Assembly (NCBI RefSeq): GCF_003602005.1
Contig: NZ_QZWD01000004.1
Location: 62,001 to 126,000 of the forward strand
Reading direction: 5' to 3'
Length of the DNA: 64,000 nucleotides
Source: Salinisphaera sp. Q1T1-3
GTDB lineage: Bacteria > Pseudomonadota > Gammaproteobacteria > Nevskiales > Salinisphaeraceae
In this document: piece by piece, positions 47,375-55,955 of the stretch
Layout of the letters: each line of letters begins with the position of its first letter
How positions within the stretch are numbered: position 1 is the stretch's first letter
Notes under the pieces: generated by a model
Seen by the model: the letters and a program-made list of their open reading frames with translations, nothing else
What the model was told of the DNA's origin: nothing
Databases searched by the model: none
Made by a program: the position numbers and the translations under genes

Positions 47375-48367
47375 ATGCGCAATCCTCGTCGCCCCACGCC
47401 CGCCCAGCGGCGCGCCCTCGCGCGCCGGCTCGGGCCGGGGCTCACTCGCAACGTCTGCCTGGCCGAGCGCACCAGTTTCGGTATCGGCGGCCCCGCCGAG
47501 CTGTACTTCGAGGCTCGCACGCCGGAAGCGCTGGCCACGGCCGTGCGTGTCGCCCGGGCGTTGGACATCGACTGGTTCCTGTTGGGCACCGGCGCCAACA
47601 TCCTGGTCGGCGACCGCGGCTTCGCCGGCCTAGTGATCGCCAATCGCGCGGATGCGATCGCCACGCGTGGCACGCGTCTGACCGCGGCCAGCGGTGCGCT
47701 GATCTACCCGGACGTCATCGATGCCGCGGTTGCGCGTGGGCTGTCCGGGCTGGAGCACTATGTCGGCATCCCGTCATCGGTGGGCGGCGCGCTCTGGCAG
47801 AACCTGCATTTCCTTTCACCGGCGCCGGCCCGCGAGCGCACGATGTTCATTGGCGAAGTGCTCGAATCCGCCGACATCCTGGACGCCGACAACGTCCGCC
47901 GCACGGTGGACGTCGATTATTTCGAATTCGGCTACGACCAGTCCGTGCTCCACAACCGCGACGATGTCGTGCTGTCGGCGACCTTCGAACTGGAGCCGGC
48001 CAACGGTGATGCGCTGACCCGCATCATGGAAGAGAATCTGCGCTGGCGTGCCGACCGTCATCCGCCGCTGGACACCGAGCCCTCGGCTGGCTCGATCTTC
48101 AAGAAGATCGACGGCATCGGCGCCGGCCGGCTGATCGACGAAGCCGGCCTCAAGGGCTTTCGCGTGGGGGATGCCGAAATCTCGCCGCGACACGCCAATA
48201 TCATCGTCAACCGCGGCCGGGCGACCGCAGCCGAGGTCTGTGCACTGATCATGCATGTCCAGCGCACGGTCTCGGCAACCACCGGATACTGGCTGGAGCC
48301 GGAGATCTCCTTCGTGGGGGGCTTTGCGCCGGTCAAGCGTGTGCCGGCAACGAGCCAGGCTGTCTGA
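47375..48367 (+). CDS. murB: UDP-N-acetylenolpyruvoylglucosamine reductase MurB
   Basis: 330 residues. The FAD-binding motif is FLLGTGANILVGDRGFAG. The active-site region is TEPSAGSIFKKIDGIGAGRL, with the catalytic serine, and the final glutamate is in YWLEPEISFVGGF. It reduces UDP-GlcNAc enolpyruvate to UDP-MurNAc. The loop IPSSVGGALWQNLHFLSP differs from the common GSVGG(A/S)..QN.GAYG, a variant form. In E. coli murB abuts birA; here it is 5 kb away on the other strand. A strong terminator follows. Confidence 0.93.
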   Translation: MRNPRRPTPAQRRALARRLGPGLTRNVCLAERTSFGIGGPAELYFEARTPEALATAVRVARALDIDWFLLGTGANILVGDRGFAGLVIANRADAIATRGTRLTAASGALIYPDVIDAAVARGLSGLEHYVGIPSSVGGALWQNLHFLSPAPARERTMFIGEVLESADILDADNVRRTVDVDYFEFGYDQSVLHNRDDVVLSATFELEPANGDALTRIMEENLRWRADRHPPLDTEPSAGSIFKKIDGIGAGRLIDEAGLKGFRVGDAEISPRHANIIVNRGRATAAEVCALIMHVQRTVSATTGYWLEPEISFVGGFAPVKRVPATSQAV

Positions 48368-48498
48368 AAATCGCCGGGTCGTTGTCATACGGCTGTCATC
48401 GACGCTCGGCAGCATGAATGTCGTCGGGCTCGCCTCGACGCGAAAAACAAGCCGTATGACCACAGCTTGGGTGATTTCGGGGGTATGCCCCGTGTCGC

Positions 48499-48538
48499 AA
48501 CCGGTGCCGGAGCACTTCCGGGCCGGTTTTTTCTTTTT
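48499..48538 (+). terminator. Rho-independent terminator after murB
   Basis: AACCGG...CCGGA / TCCGG...CCGGTT pair with one small internal bulge and the loop GCACT, followed by TTTTCTTTTT. It lies 131 bases after the murB stop. The rest of the 48368-48696 gap holds no gene I can support. Confidence 0.85.
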
Positions 48539-48696
48539 CGGGACCGACGCCCGACCCGATCCGCCATGACGGCCAGCCGCGTTGTCACGACGCCTGCGAC
48601 CGGTGGCGACCGCCGCCCTGCGCCGAAGCGCGCATATCACCGCCACCTTCGGGCGTGTTAAAGCCTTGCGGCATGAACCACGGATCGAGGCCTGTC

Positions 48697-50346
48697 ATGG
48701 ATCACCATACGCCGCTGCGCCCGCGCCATCGCCTTGTCACGCACGAGGTCAGCAACCAGCCGACGGAGCTGTTCGACTTCAACGCGTTCGCCACCGACGC
48801 GCCGCTCGTCGAAGCGTTGGCTCGTGAAGGCGGTGACTGGGGGGCAGGCCGGTGCGATGCCTATGGCCGGATCGCCGGTGGCGAGTTGCTGCGGCTCGGT
48901 TTCGCCGCCAACGAGCATCCGCCGCGCCTGGTCTCGTTCGATCGATTCGGCGGGCGTATCGACGAGGTCGATTTTCATCCGGCCTATCACCGCTGCATGG
49001 CGCTGGCCCGCGAACACGAGCTGCACAGCCTGACCTGGACGCAGGAACGGCCCGGGGCCCAGGTCGTACGCAGCGCCCTGTGCTATCTGCACAACCAGTA
49101 CGAGGCAGGCACAGCCTGTCCGACCACGATGACCCATGCGGCCGTGCCGGTATTGCGTCATGCCCCGGCACTGGCACCGGCCTGGCTGCCCGGTGTGCTC
49201 TCGTCGGAGTACGATCCCGACTGTCGCCCGCCCGGCGAGAAACGCGGCCTGTCGATCGGTATGGGCATGACCGAGAAACAGGGCGGCTCGGATGTCCGGG
49301 CCAACACCACGCGTGCGGTGGCCACCGGCGACGATCGGCATCATCTGACCGGTCACAAGTGGTTCTTCTCCGCACCGATGAGCGATGCCTTCATCGTCCT
49401 CGCCCAGGAGGACGATGAAGGCCTGTCGTGTTTTCTGCTGCCGCGCTGGCGATCGGACGGCCAACGCAACGCGATCAACGTCATGCAGCTCAAGGACAAG
49501 CTCGGCGATCGCGCCAATGCCTCCTCGGAAGTCGAATTCGTCGACGCCGAAGCCCATCGCATCGGCGTGCCCGGCCGCGGTGTGGCCACGATCATCGAAA
49601 TGGTCGGCCAGACGCGGCTCGACTGCATGCTCGGCTCGGCCGGCCTGATGCGCGCCGCCCTCGTCCAGGCGATTCATCATTCACGGGCGCGCCATGTCTT
49701 CGGCGCCGCACTCGTCGACCAGCCGCTCCAGCAACGCGTGCTTGCCGATCTCGCGCTCGAATCCGAGGCCGCGATCGCGCTGGCCATGCGCATGGCGCGG
49801 GCCTTCGAGGGCGGTGACGAACATGAGCAGCAGCTGGCACGCCTGGCCACTCCGATCGGCAAGTACTGGATCTGTCGCAGTGCGCCGGCGTTCGTCAACG
49901 AAGCCCAGGAATGCCTCGGTGGCGCCGGCTATGTCGAGACCGGCCTGATGCCACGACTATTCCGGCAATCGCCGCTGAATTCCATCTGGGAAGGCGCCGG
50001 CAACGTCCAGTGTCTGGACATGCTGCGCGCCCTGGCGCGCAGTCCGGCCAGTCGCGATGCCCTGCTGGCCGAGCTCGACGCCGCGCGTGGCCTGAACCGG
50101 CATTTCGACACCCACTGCGACCGGCTTGCCCGATCGTTTGACGACGCGGCCGCGCTACCGGCCGCTGCCCGGGCCATGGCCGAGGATGCCGCCAAGGCCC
50201 TGCAGGCCGCCATCCTCCTGCGGGCCGATGCCGATTGGGTCGGTGCCCTGTTCTGCGATACGCGCCTCGCCGGACCGGGCTCGCGTGCTTATGGGGTCGC
50301 CGACTGCGGCGATCGTGCCGCCGACCTCATCGCCCGCGCGTTCTAG
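48697..50346 (+). CDS. aidB: AidB-like acyl-CoA dehydrogenase family protein (DNA alkylation response)
   Basis: 549 residues from ATG 48697 with GAGG eight bases upstream; an ATG at 48673 would add eight residues. The acyl-CoA dehydrogenase fold is seen in GMGMTEKQGGSDVRANTTRA, LTGHKWFFSAPMSDAF and FVNEAQECLGGAGYVE followed by LFRQSPLNSIWEGAGNVQ. The last two are characteristic of AidB, a FAD tetramer that protects DNA from alkylation. The TAG stop (50344-50346) is part of the CTAG at the border of repeat element A1. Confidence 0.85.
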   Translation: MDHHTPLRPRHRLVTHEVSNQPTELFDFNAFATDAPLVEALAREGGDWGAGRCDAYGRIAGGELLRLGFAANEHPPRLVSFDRFGGRIDEVDFHPAYHRCMALAREHELHSLTWTQERPGAQVVRSALCYLHNQYEAGTACPTTMTHAAVPVLRHAPALAPAWLPGVLSSEYDPDCRPPGEKRGLSIGMGMTEKQGGSDVRANTTRAVATGDDRHHLTGHKWFFSAPMSDAFIVLAQEDDEGLSCFLLPRWRSDGQRNAINVMQLKDKLGDRANASSEVEFVDAEAHRIGVPGRGVATIIEMVGQTRLDCMLGSAGLMRAALVQAIHHSRARHVFGAALVDQPLQQRVLADLALESEAAIALAMRMARAFEGGDEHEQQLARLATPIGKYWICRSAPAFVNEAQECLGGAGYVETGLMPRLFRQSPLNSIWEGAGNVQCLDMLRALARSPASRDALLAELDAARGLNRHFDTHCDRLARSFDDAAALPAAARAMAEDAAKALQAAILLRADADWVGALFCDTRLAGPGSRAYGVADCGDRAADLIARAF

Positions 50347-50652
50347 GGTCTGTTGATGTTTCGTGCGAGCGCCTTTTCGTCGAGAGATCGCCGTGTGTCC
50401 GGCAAGGCGCGAGTCGCCGATCGTGGCGTGCCACGATCCAGACTCGCAACGCCGCCGGGCGCCCATCGTCGATTTTTCATGGGCGGCCCAACCCAAAGGG
50501 ACAGGCGCCCCGAAATCAAAAACACGACGGCAATCCAGCGTTGTAGCCCGCTGGCGCAGCATGACACGCTATGCCTGCGACACCTCGTCTTGCCGCCCAT
50601 CGTCAATTTCAGGGCGCACTTGGCGCGGACTCGCACGAAACCTCAACACGCC
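50347..50652. mobile_element. MITE-like element family A, copy A1
   Basis: 306 bases flanked by CTAG (50343-50346) and CCAG (50653-50656). Its ends form an imperfect terminal inverted repeat of about 23 bases, GGTCTGTTGATGTTTCG against the complement of the right end. Internal hairpin at 50409-50447 (GCGAGTC / GACTCGC with further pairs inside). It aligns end to end with A2 and A3. There is no transposase. ORFs across it are frame-shifted between copies, so it is non-coding. Confidence 0.8.
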
Positions 50653-50656
50653 CCAG

Positions 50657-50918
50657 GGCGCGTCGTCACGAGATGGACCGTCGCCCCCGCGGCCAAGCGG
50701 CGACAAGACAAGGCATCGTGAGCATGGCGTGGCCCAGCCGCGTGAGCGGGCGATAACGCCGGATTGTCCTCGCTTGCCCGCTGGCCCCTCGGGTTGCCCC
50801 TGCCGGCCGCGCCACGCCGCGTTGCGTGCCTTGACCGTAGCACCGTGCTCGGCGGCCCACGCCTTGCTTGACGCGCCCGGCAGGGGCAATACAGCTGCCT
50901 GTCTCGTGACGACACGCC
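50657..50918. mobile_element. MITE-like element family E, copy E1
   Basis: 262 bases abutting A1 through CCAG. Terminal inverted repeat of about 22 bases containing GTCGTCACGAGA, 18 of 22 matching. Inside, 13 bases at 50794-50806 (TTGCCCCTGCCGG) pair perfectly with 50877-50889. Right flank ATAG. A shorter copy with the same ends is at 55664-55824. Confidence 0.75.
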
Positions 50919-50997
50919 ATAGGTGTGACCTCTCATTAGAGTTTTTCACGAAACCGAGCGTTTTGTATCGGCCAGAAAACTGTATGACAAAACAATC

Positions 50998-51026
50998 TTG
51001 ACTGCTGACTATCTAGATACAAGAAT
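50998..51026 (+). promoter_or_regulatory. Promoter with palindromic operator ahead of the MarR-efflux operon
   Basis: TTGACT (50998-51003), 17-base spacer, AAGAAT (51021-51026). The perfect palindrome TATCTAGATA occupies 51010-51019, exactly between -35 and -10. It is AT-rich against a GC-rich background, which fits a MarR dimer site that blocks RNA polymerase. Confidence 0.6.
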
Positions 51027-51056
51027 ATCGCCGGATTCAATCAGTCCGGAATCGTC

Positions 51057-51494
51057 GTGTCCGTCCGTCTGCCCGACACCATTCGCGATCGTCTGCCCTA
51101 TCTGCTGTCACGGGCCTACCTGCGTCAGCTCGATCTGTTCGCCCGGCATACGGCCGCGTTCGGGATCTCCGGGCGCGAATATGCCGTCATGCTTCTGCTC
51201 GAGGCACACGAGAAACTCTGGCAGAGCCAGATCGCCGAGGCGCTGGGGCTCGACCGCACGACGGTGACCTATCTTGTCGACGGACTCGAGACGCACGGCT
51301 GGGCGGCTCGCGAGCGTGATCCGAACGATCGCCGCGCCTATGTCATCTCGCTCACCGCGGCCGGTCAGCAGACGCTCGTCGATATCGGCCCCGCCGTTCA
51401 GCGGGCCAAGGCCGAGATGCTCGCGCCACTGAACGACACAGAGCAGGAACAGCTCCGCGCCCTGCTCGTCCGCCTGAACGCGGGGACCGAGTGA
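51057..51494 (+). CDS. MarR-family transcriptional regulator
   Basis: 145 residues from GTG 51057. The winged helix-turn-helix is QSQIAEALGLDRTTVTYLVD, followed by the wing ERDPNDRRAYVISLT with the conserved D-x-R-D-R-R type pattern. These regulators usually repress a neighbouring efflux operon and release DNA on binding a phenolic or other toxic ligand. The gene overlaps the TolC-like gene by one base and has a palindrome in its promoter, so autoregulation of the four-gene operon is likely. Confidence 0.9.
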   Translation: MSVRLPDTIRDRLPYLLSRAYLRQLDLFARHTAAFGISGREYAVMLLLEAHEKLWQSQIAEALGLDRTTVTYLVDGLETHGWAARERDPNDRRAYVISLTAAGQQTLVDIGPAVQRAKAEMLAPLNDTEQEQLRALLVRLNAGTE

Positions 51495-52882
51495 TGCGAT
51501 CGATACAGGCATTGTCCGTCGCCGCCCTGGCGCTGAGCCTGATCGTGGCCAGTCTGCCGGCTCTGGCCGAGGCCCCGGCCGGCCGGCCGCTGTCGATGGA
51601 ACAGGCCATCAACGGCGCGCTGGCAACGAATACGAATGCGCTGCTGGCGCGCGCCGGCCAGAAGGAAGCGGCCGGCGAGCGCGTTCAGGCCCGCGCGGCC
51701 TTTTTGCCGCACATCTCCGGCCAGGTGAGCGAATCGCGTCGTCAGACCAATCTGGCGGCCCAGGGCTTCGATTTCGGCTCCGATATCGGCCCCGACCTGG
51801 CCGGCGGCCCCGGCCTCGATCTGAATTTCCCCACGACGGTGACCTACAACACGTTCGATGCCCGGGCCAAACTGCGCCAGACCCTGTTCGACTACAGCGC
51901 CTGGAAGGACTATCAGAGCGCAAAGATCGGCGAACGCGCCGCCGATGCGCAACTGGCCGTGGCCCGCGAACAGGTCGCCTCGCAAGCCGAGCTGGACTAC
52001 GTGGCCTACGGCTCGGCACAGGCCGCCGTGCAGGCGGCCGAGGCCGATGTGCGCCAGGCCAAGACTCTGCGCAAGCTCGCGCGTGATCAGGAACACGTCG
52101 GCGTAGCCACGGGCGTGGATGTCACACGGGCCCAGGCCCGGCTGGCACGCGATCAGGCCACCCTGGCCCAGCGCCGGGCCGCGGCGGTGCGTGCGCGCAT
52201 CCGTCTGGCCCGTACCGTCGGCCTGCCACTGGGCCAGCCGATCCACCTGACCGACCCGCTGGTCTTTCGCCCGATGCCGCTGGGTAGCGCCACCACGGAT
52301 ATCGATTCGGCCCTCGCCGATCGGCCGGAGATCACCATGGCACGGTTGCAGATCGCCCGGCGTCAGCACGACCTGGCCTCGGCCCGCGGCCAGCGCCTGC
52401 CGACCCTCGGTCTGGAGGCGGACTACGGTGAATCCGGCAACACGCCGAGCGAGAACAGCCGGCCGACCTATGCCGTGGGCGCCACGCTCTCGGTGCCGAT
52501 CTTTGACGGCGGGCGTATTTCCGGGCAGGTCGATGCCGCCGCCAGCCGTCTGAATCAGCAACAGATCCGCTTTCGCGACACGCAGGATCAGGTCGAGCAG
52601 GACGTGCGCACGTCGCGCGAGACGCTCACCGAGCTGGCCGCCCGTGTGCGCGCCGCACGGGCCAACCTGACGCTGGCCAAGCAGGAACTCGATCGTTCGC
52701 AGGACCGGTTCGCCCACGGCGTGACGGACAACGTCGAAGTCGTCGACGCCCAGTCGTCGCTCGCCGATGCCCGCACCCAGCGGATCGACGCCCTGGCCGA
52801 GTACACCCGGGCCCGCATCAACCTGGCCGCCGCCCTCGGGCGCGCCCAGCAATTTTCACTGACTCACCCGATGACGCCATGA
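51494..52882 (+). CDS. TolC-family outer-membrane efflux channel
   Basis: 462 residues from ATG 51494 (a GTG one codon earlier is also possible). Signal peptide about 1-27 ending PALAEA. Two OEP repeats of long coiled-coil helices are visible (AGQKEAAGERVQARAAF ... and QDQVEQDVRTSRETLTELAA). It provides the outer-membrane exit for the EmrA/EmrB pair encoded next and overlaps emrA by four bases (ATGA). Confidence 0.9.
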   Translation: MRSIQALSVAALALSLIVASLPALAEAPAGRPLSMEQAINGALATNTNALLARAGQKEAAGERVQARAAFLPHISGQVSESRRQTNLAAQGFDFGSDIGPDLAGGPGLDLNFPTTVTYNTFDARAKLRQTLFDYSAWKDYQSAKIGERAADAQLAVAREQVASQAELDYVAYGSAQAAVQAAEADVRQAKTLRKLARDQEHVGVATGVDVTRAQARLARDQATLAQRRAAAVRARIRLARTVGLPLGQPIHLTDPLVFRPMPLGSATTDIDSALADRPEITMARLQIARRQHDLASARGQRLPTLGLEADYGESGNTPSENSRPTYAVGATLSVPIFDGGRISGQVDAAASRLNQQQIRFRDTQDQVEQDVRTSRETLTELAARVRAARANLTLAKQELDRSQDRFAHGVTDNVEVVDAQSSLADARTQRIDALAEYTRARINLAAALGRAQQFSLTHPMTP

Positions 52883-54048
52883 GTGCGACCTCCGATACGG
52901 ACACAGCGAGCACGGCGACGCCGGCGCCGAAGAAGAACAAGGGCCGACGCGTGGCGATGATCGCGGTGCTGCTGGTCGCGATCTGCGGCCTGATATGGCT
53001 GGCCTGGTGGTTCCTGCACCGACATCTGGTATCGACCGACGATGCCTATGTCCAATCCGACATCGCCCAGATGGCCCCACGGGTGACTGGCACGGTCGCG
53101 CGCGTTTTCGTGCGCGATAACGAGCACGTGCAGAAAGGCGATGTCCTGTTCACGCTCGACCCGGCGGACTTCCAGACCGATCTCGCCAAGGCCGAGGCCA
53201 GCCTGGAGTCGGCGCAGGCCTCCTACAACGCCAGCCAGCAGGATCTGTCGGTGACCCGCCAGACCAGCGGCGCCGACATCGACAATGCCACGGCCGCGCT
53301 GCAATCCGCCCAGGCCGAGGCCCGTCGCGCCGCGGCCGATGCCAAGCGCTACAAGGCCCTCTACGCCAAGCACGAGGTCTCCCAGCAACAGCTCGATCAA
53401 CAGACCACGCAGGCTGAACAGGCCGAGGCCGAAGTCCGTCAGGCCCGTGCCCAGCTCGCCCAGGCCAAGGCCTCGCCGGACCGGATCAAGCTCAAGCAAT
53501 CACAGGCGTCGAAGGCCGATGCCGATATCGCCCGAGCCAAGGCCGAGGTGCGCCAGGCCCGGTTGAACCTGTCATATACGGAAGTTCGGGCCCCGCATAG
53601 CGGCAAGATTGCCCAGAAGTCGATCGTGGCCGGGAGCCATGTCAACGCCGGCCAGGCCGCCATGGCCGTGGTCGAGGACGATCCGTGGGTCGTGGCCAAT
53701 TACAAGGAAACCCAGCTGGACCACGTCCGGCCCGGCCAGCCGGTCGCCATCGAGATCGATGCCTACCCCGGCCAGCATTTCGATGGCCGCGTGGAATCCA
53801 TCCAGGCCGGCACTGGCGTGACCTTTTCGCTGCTGCCGCCACAGAACGCCACCGGCAACTTCGTGAAGATCGTGCAGCGCGTACCGGTCAAGATCGTGTT
53901 CACGAAACCGGACCAGCTGGCCGGGCGTGATGTCAGTCCGGGGCTTTCGGTCGTGCCCACGATCGACACCGCGGGCGATATTGTGGCGGTCAAACGACAG
54001 GATAACGCCGCGACCGACGTCGCCGACGGGCCCGCGCCGAAGCGATGA
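52879..54048 (+). CDS. EmrA-like periplasmic adaptor (HlyD/membrane fusion protein)
   Basis: 389 residues: a short cytoplasmic tail, one membrane helix at about 20-43, then LVSTDDAYVQSDIAQMAPRV, the typical biotinyl-lipoyl start. A long alpha-helical hairpin (about 90-210, rich in Ala/Gln) follows, then VRAPHSGKIAQKSIVAGSHV and the beta-barrel end. It bridges EmrB and the TolC channel. ATGA overlaps on both sides show tight translational coupling. Confidence 0.9.
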   Translation: MSATSDTDTASTATPAPKKNKGRRVAMIAVLLVAICGLIWLAWWFLHRHLVSTDDAYVQSDIAQMAPRVTGTVARVFVRDNEHVQKGDVLFTLDPADFQTDLAKAEASLESAQASYNASQQDLSVTRQTSGADIDNATAALQSAQAEARRAAADAKRYKALYAKHEVSQQQLDQQTTQAEQAEAEVRQARAQLAQAKASPDRIKLKQSQASKADADIARAKAEVRQARLNLSYTEVRAPHSGKIAQKSIVAGSHVNAGQAAMAVVEDDPWVVANYKETQLDHVRPGQPVAIEIDAYPGQHFDGRVESIQAGTGVTFSLLPPQNATGNFVKIVQRVPVKIVFTKPDQLAGRDVSPGLSVVPTIDTAGDIVAVKRQDNAATDVADGPAPKR

Positions 54049-55643
54049 GCCAGACCGAGGCTTCGGCGTCGGACCCGGCACGCATCGCGGCCGGCGCGAC
54101 GTATCCGTCCGGACGCTGGCTGATCGCCGCGGTCGTGGGCATGGCCGCGTTCATGGAGGTGCTCGACATCTCCATCGCCAACGTCTCGCTCAGCCACATC
54201 GCCGGCTCGCTGTCGGCCAGCCAGGACGAGGCGACGTGGATCCTTACCGCTTATCTGGTGGCCAACGCCATCGTGTTGCCTGCCTCGGGCTGGTTTTCGC
54301 AGGTACTGGGCCGCAAGCGCTACTTCATCGGTTCGATCGTCTGCTTCGCGATCGCCTCGCTGGCCTGTGGCATGGCGCCATCGCTGGCCTGGCTGGTGGT
54401 GTTCCGGATCATCCAGGGGGCGGCCGGTGGCGGACTGCAGCCGGTGGCTCAGGCCATCCTGGCGGATTCGTTCCCGCCGCGACAGCGTGGCATGGCGTTC
54501 TCGATCTACGGCGTGGCCGTGGTCTTCGCCCCGGCCATCGGACCGACGCTCGGCGGCTGGATCACCGACAATGTCTCCTGGCACTGGATCTTTCTGCTCA
54601 ACGTGCCGGTGGGCGCCGTGCTGATCGTCCTGGCCAGCCTGCTCGTCCACGACACCGAGGCTTATGAAAAGGCCCGTCGGGCCAAGATGGCCAATGGGTT
54701 CTCGATCGACTATATCGGTTTCGCGCTGTTGATCGTCGGGCTTGGCTGTCTGCAGGTCCTGCTGGACAAGGGCCAGCAGGACGACTGGCTGGCCTCGCCG
54801 TTCATCACCACGATGGCAGTACTCTCGAGCCTGTCACTGATCGCGCTCGTGCTCTGGGAGCCGTTCCAGAAGCATCCGATCATGGATCTGACGCTGTTTC
54901 GCTATCGCAATTTCTCGATCGCCAACGTCCTGATGTTCATGCTCGGCTTCGTGCTGTTCGGCTCGACGCTGTTGATTCCGGAATTCGTGCAGCGCGTACT
55001 GGGCTATACCGCCACCCTTGCCGGGCTCGTGATATCGCCCGGTGGGCTGGTGATCGTGGCGATGATGCCGATCGTCGGCGCCTTGTCGGGCCGGCTGGAT
55101 ACGCGCTGGATGGTCGGTATCGGCCTGTCGCTGGTCTCGATCTCGATGTTCCACATGACCGGCTTCAATCTCGACACCTCGTTCGGCCAGCTCGTTGCGG
55201 CCCGCTGTCTGCAGACGCTGGGTCTGGCTTTCATCTTCATCCCGGTAACCAGCATCGCCTATGTGGGCGTACCGGCCGACAAGACCGATCAGGTCAGCGC
55301 ACTGGTCAACCTGGTGCGCAATGTCGGCGGCAGCGTGGGCATCTCGCTGGTCACGACCTGGCTGGCCCGGCGCGGGCAATATCATCAGAACGTACTGGTC
55401 GAGAACATCACGCCCTACGATCACCAGACCCAGTCGCTGCTCGATCAGCTGACCCAGCACTTCATGGCCGCCGGGGCCTCCATGGACGCGGCCCGCCAGC
55501 AGGCCCAGGCCACGCTGGCCAATATGGTCGCCGAGCAGAGCCAGCTGATGTCGTTTCTCGACGACTACTGGATTCTGGGCGTGGTGATCGCCTGTCTCGT
55601 GCCATTGTCGTTACTGATGTCCTCGGGCAAGCACGAGGATTGA
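54045..55643 (+). CDS. EmrB-like drug:proton antiporter (MFS, DHA2 family, 14 TM)
   Basis: 532 residues with about 14 membrane segments. It has the family start MAAFMEVLDISIANVSL (motif D1 type), QATWILTAYL-like DEATWILTAYLVANAI, and motif C AIGPTLGGWITDNVSW. It probably exports hydrophobic toxicants with EmrA and the TolC-like channel under MarR control. Repeat element E2 begins 20 bases after its stop. Confidence 0.92.
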   Translation: MSQTEASASDPARIAAGATYPSGRWLIAAVVGMAAFMEVLDISIANVSLSHIAGSLSASQDEATWILTAYLVANAIVLPASGWFSQVLGRKRYFIGSIVCFAIASLACGMAPSLAWLVVFRIIQGAAGGGLQPVAQAILADSFPPRQRGMAFSIYGVAVVFAPAIGPTLGGWITDNVSWHWIFLLNVPVGAVLIVLASLLVHDTEAYEKARRAKMANGFSIDYIGFALLIVGLGCLQVLLDKGQQDDWLASPFITTMAVLSSLSLIALVLWEPFQKHPIMDLTLFRYRNFSIANVLMFMLGFVLFGSTLLIPEFVQRVLGYTATLAGLVISPGGLVIVAMMPIVGALSGRLDTRWMVGIGLSLVSISMFHMTGFNLDTSFGQLVAARCLQTLGLAFIFIPVTSIAYVGVPADKTDQVSALVNLVRNVGGSVGISLVTTWLARRGQYHQNVLVENITPYDHQTQSLLDQLTQHFMAAGASMDAARQQAQATLANMVAEQSQLMSFLDDYWILGVVIACLVPLSLLMSSGKHED

Positions 55644-55663
55644 GGCCGCGGCCGGGCTCCTGG

Positions 55664-55824
55664 GGCGGGTCGTCACGAGATAGACCGTCGCCCCCGCCAC
55701 CAAACGACGGCAAAGCAAGGCATCGTGCGCATGGCCTGGCCCAGCCACGTGAGCGCGCGATAACGCCGGCTGGTCGTGGCCTGGCCGCTGGCCCTTCGGG
55801 TTGCCTATCTCGTGATGCCACGCC
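55664..55824. mobile_element. MITE-like element family E, copy E2 (internally deleted)
   Basis: 161 bases between CTGG (55660-55663) and CTAG (55825-55828). Ends GGCGGGTCGTCACGAGATAG and its inverted counterpart match in 18 of 22 positions. It aligns with the left 150 bases and the right end of E1 but lacks the middle 100 bases. It abuts the A4 fragment. Confidence 0.72.
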
Positions 55825-55828
55825 CTAG

Positions 55829-55935
55829 CAGGCTGGCGCAGAATGACTGCGCGGCGCGCACTACGCCTCGTCTTGCCACCCATCGTCAATTGCAGGGCGC
55901 ACTTGGCGCGGACTCGCACGAAACATCAACAGGCC
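55829..55935. repeat. Right-hand fragment of a family A element (A4)
   Basis: 107 bases matching the right third of A1-A3, from the CTGGCGCAGAATGACTGCG hairpin region to the terminal CATCAACAGGCC, followed by CTGG. The left two thirds are missing and E2 sits in their place. E2 together with A4 occupies the gap between the emrB-like and MBL genes. Confidence 0.7.
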
Positions 55936-55955
55936 CTGGCACGCACTCCGGTAGA

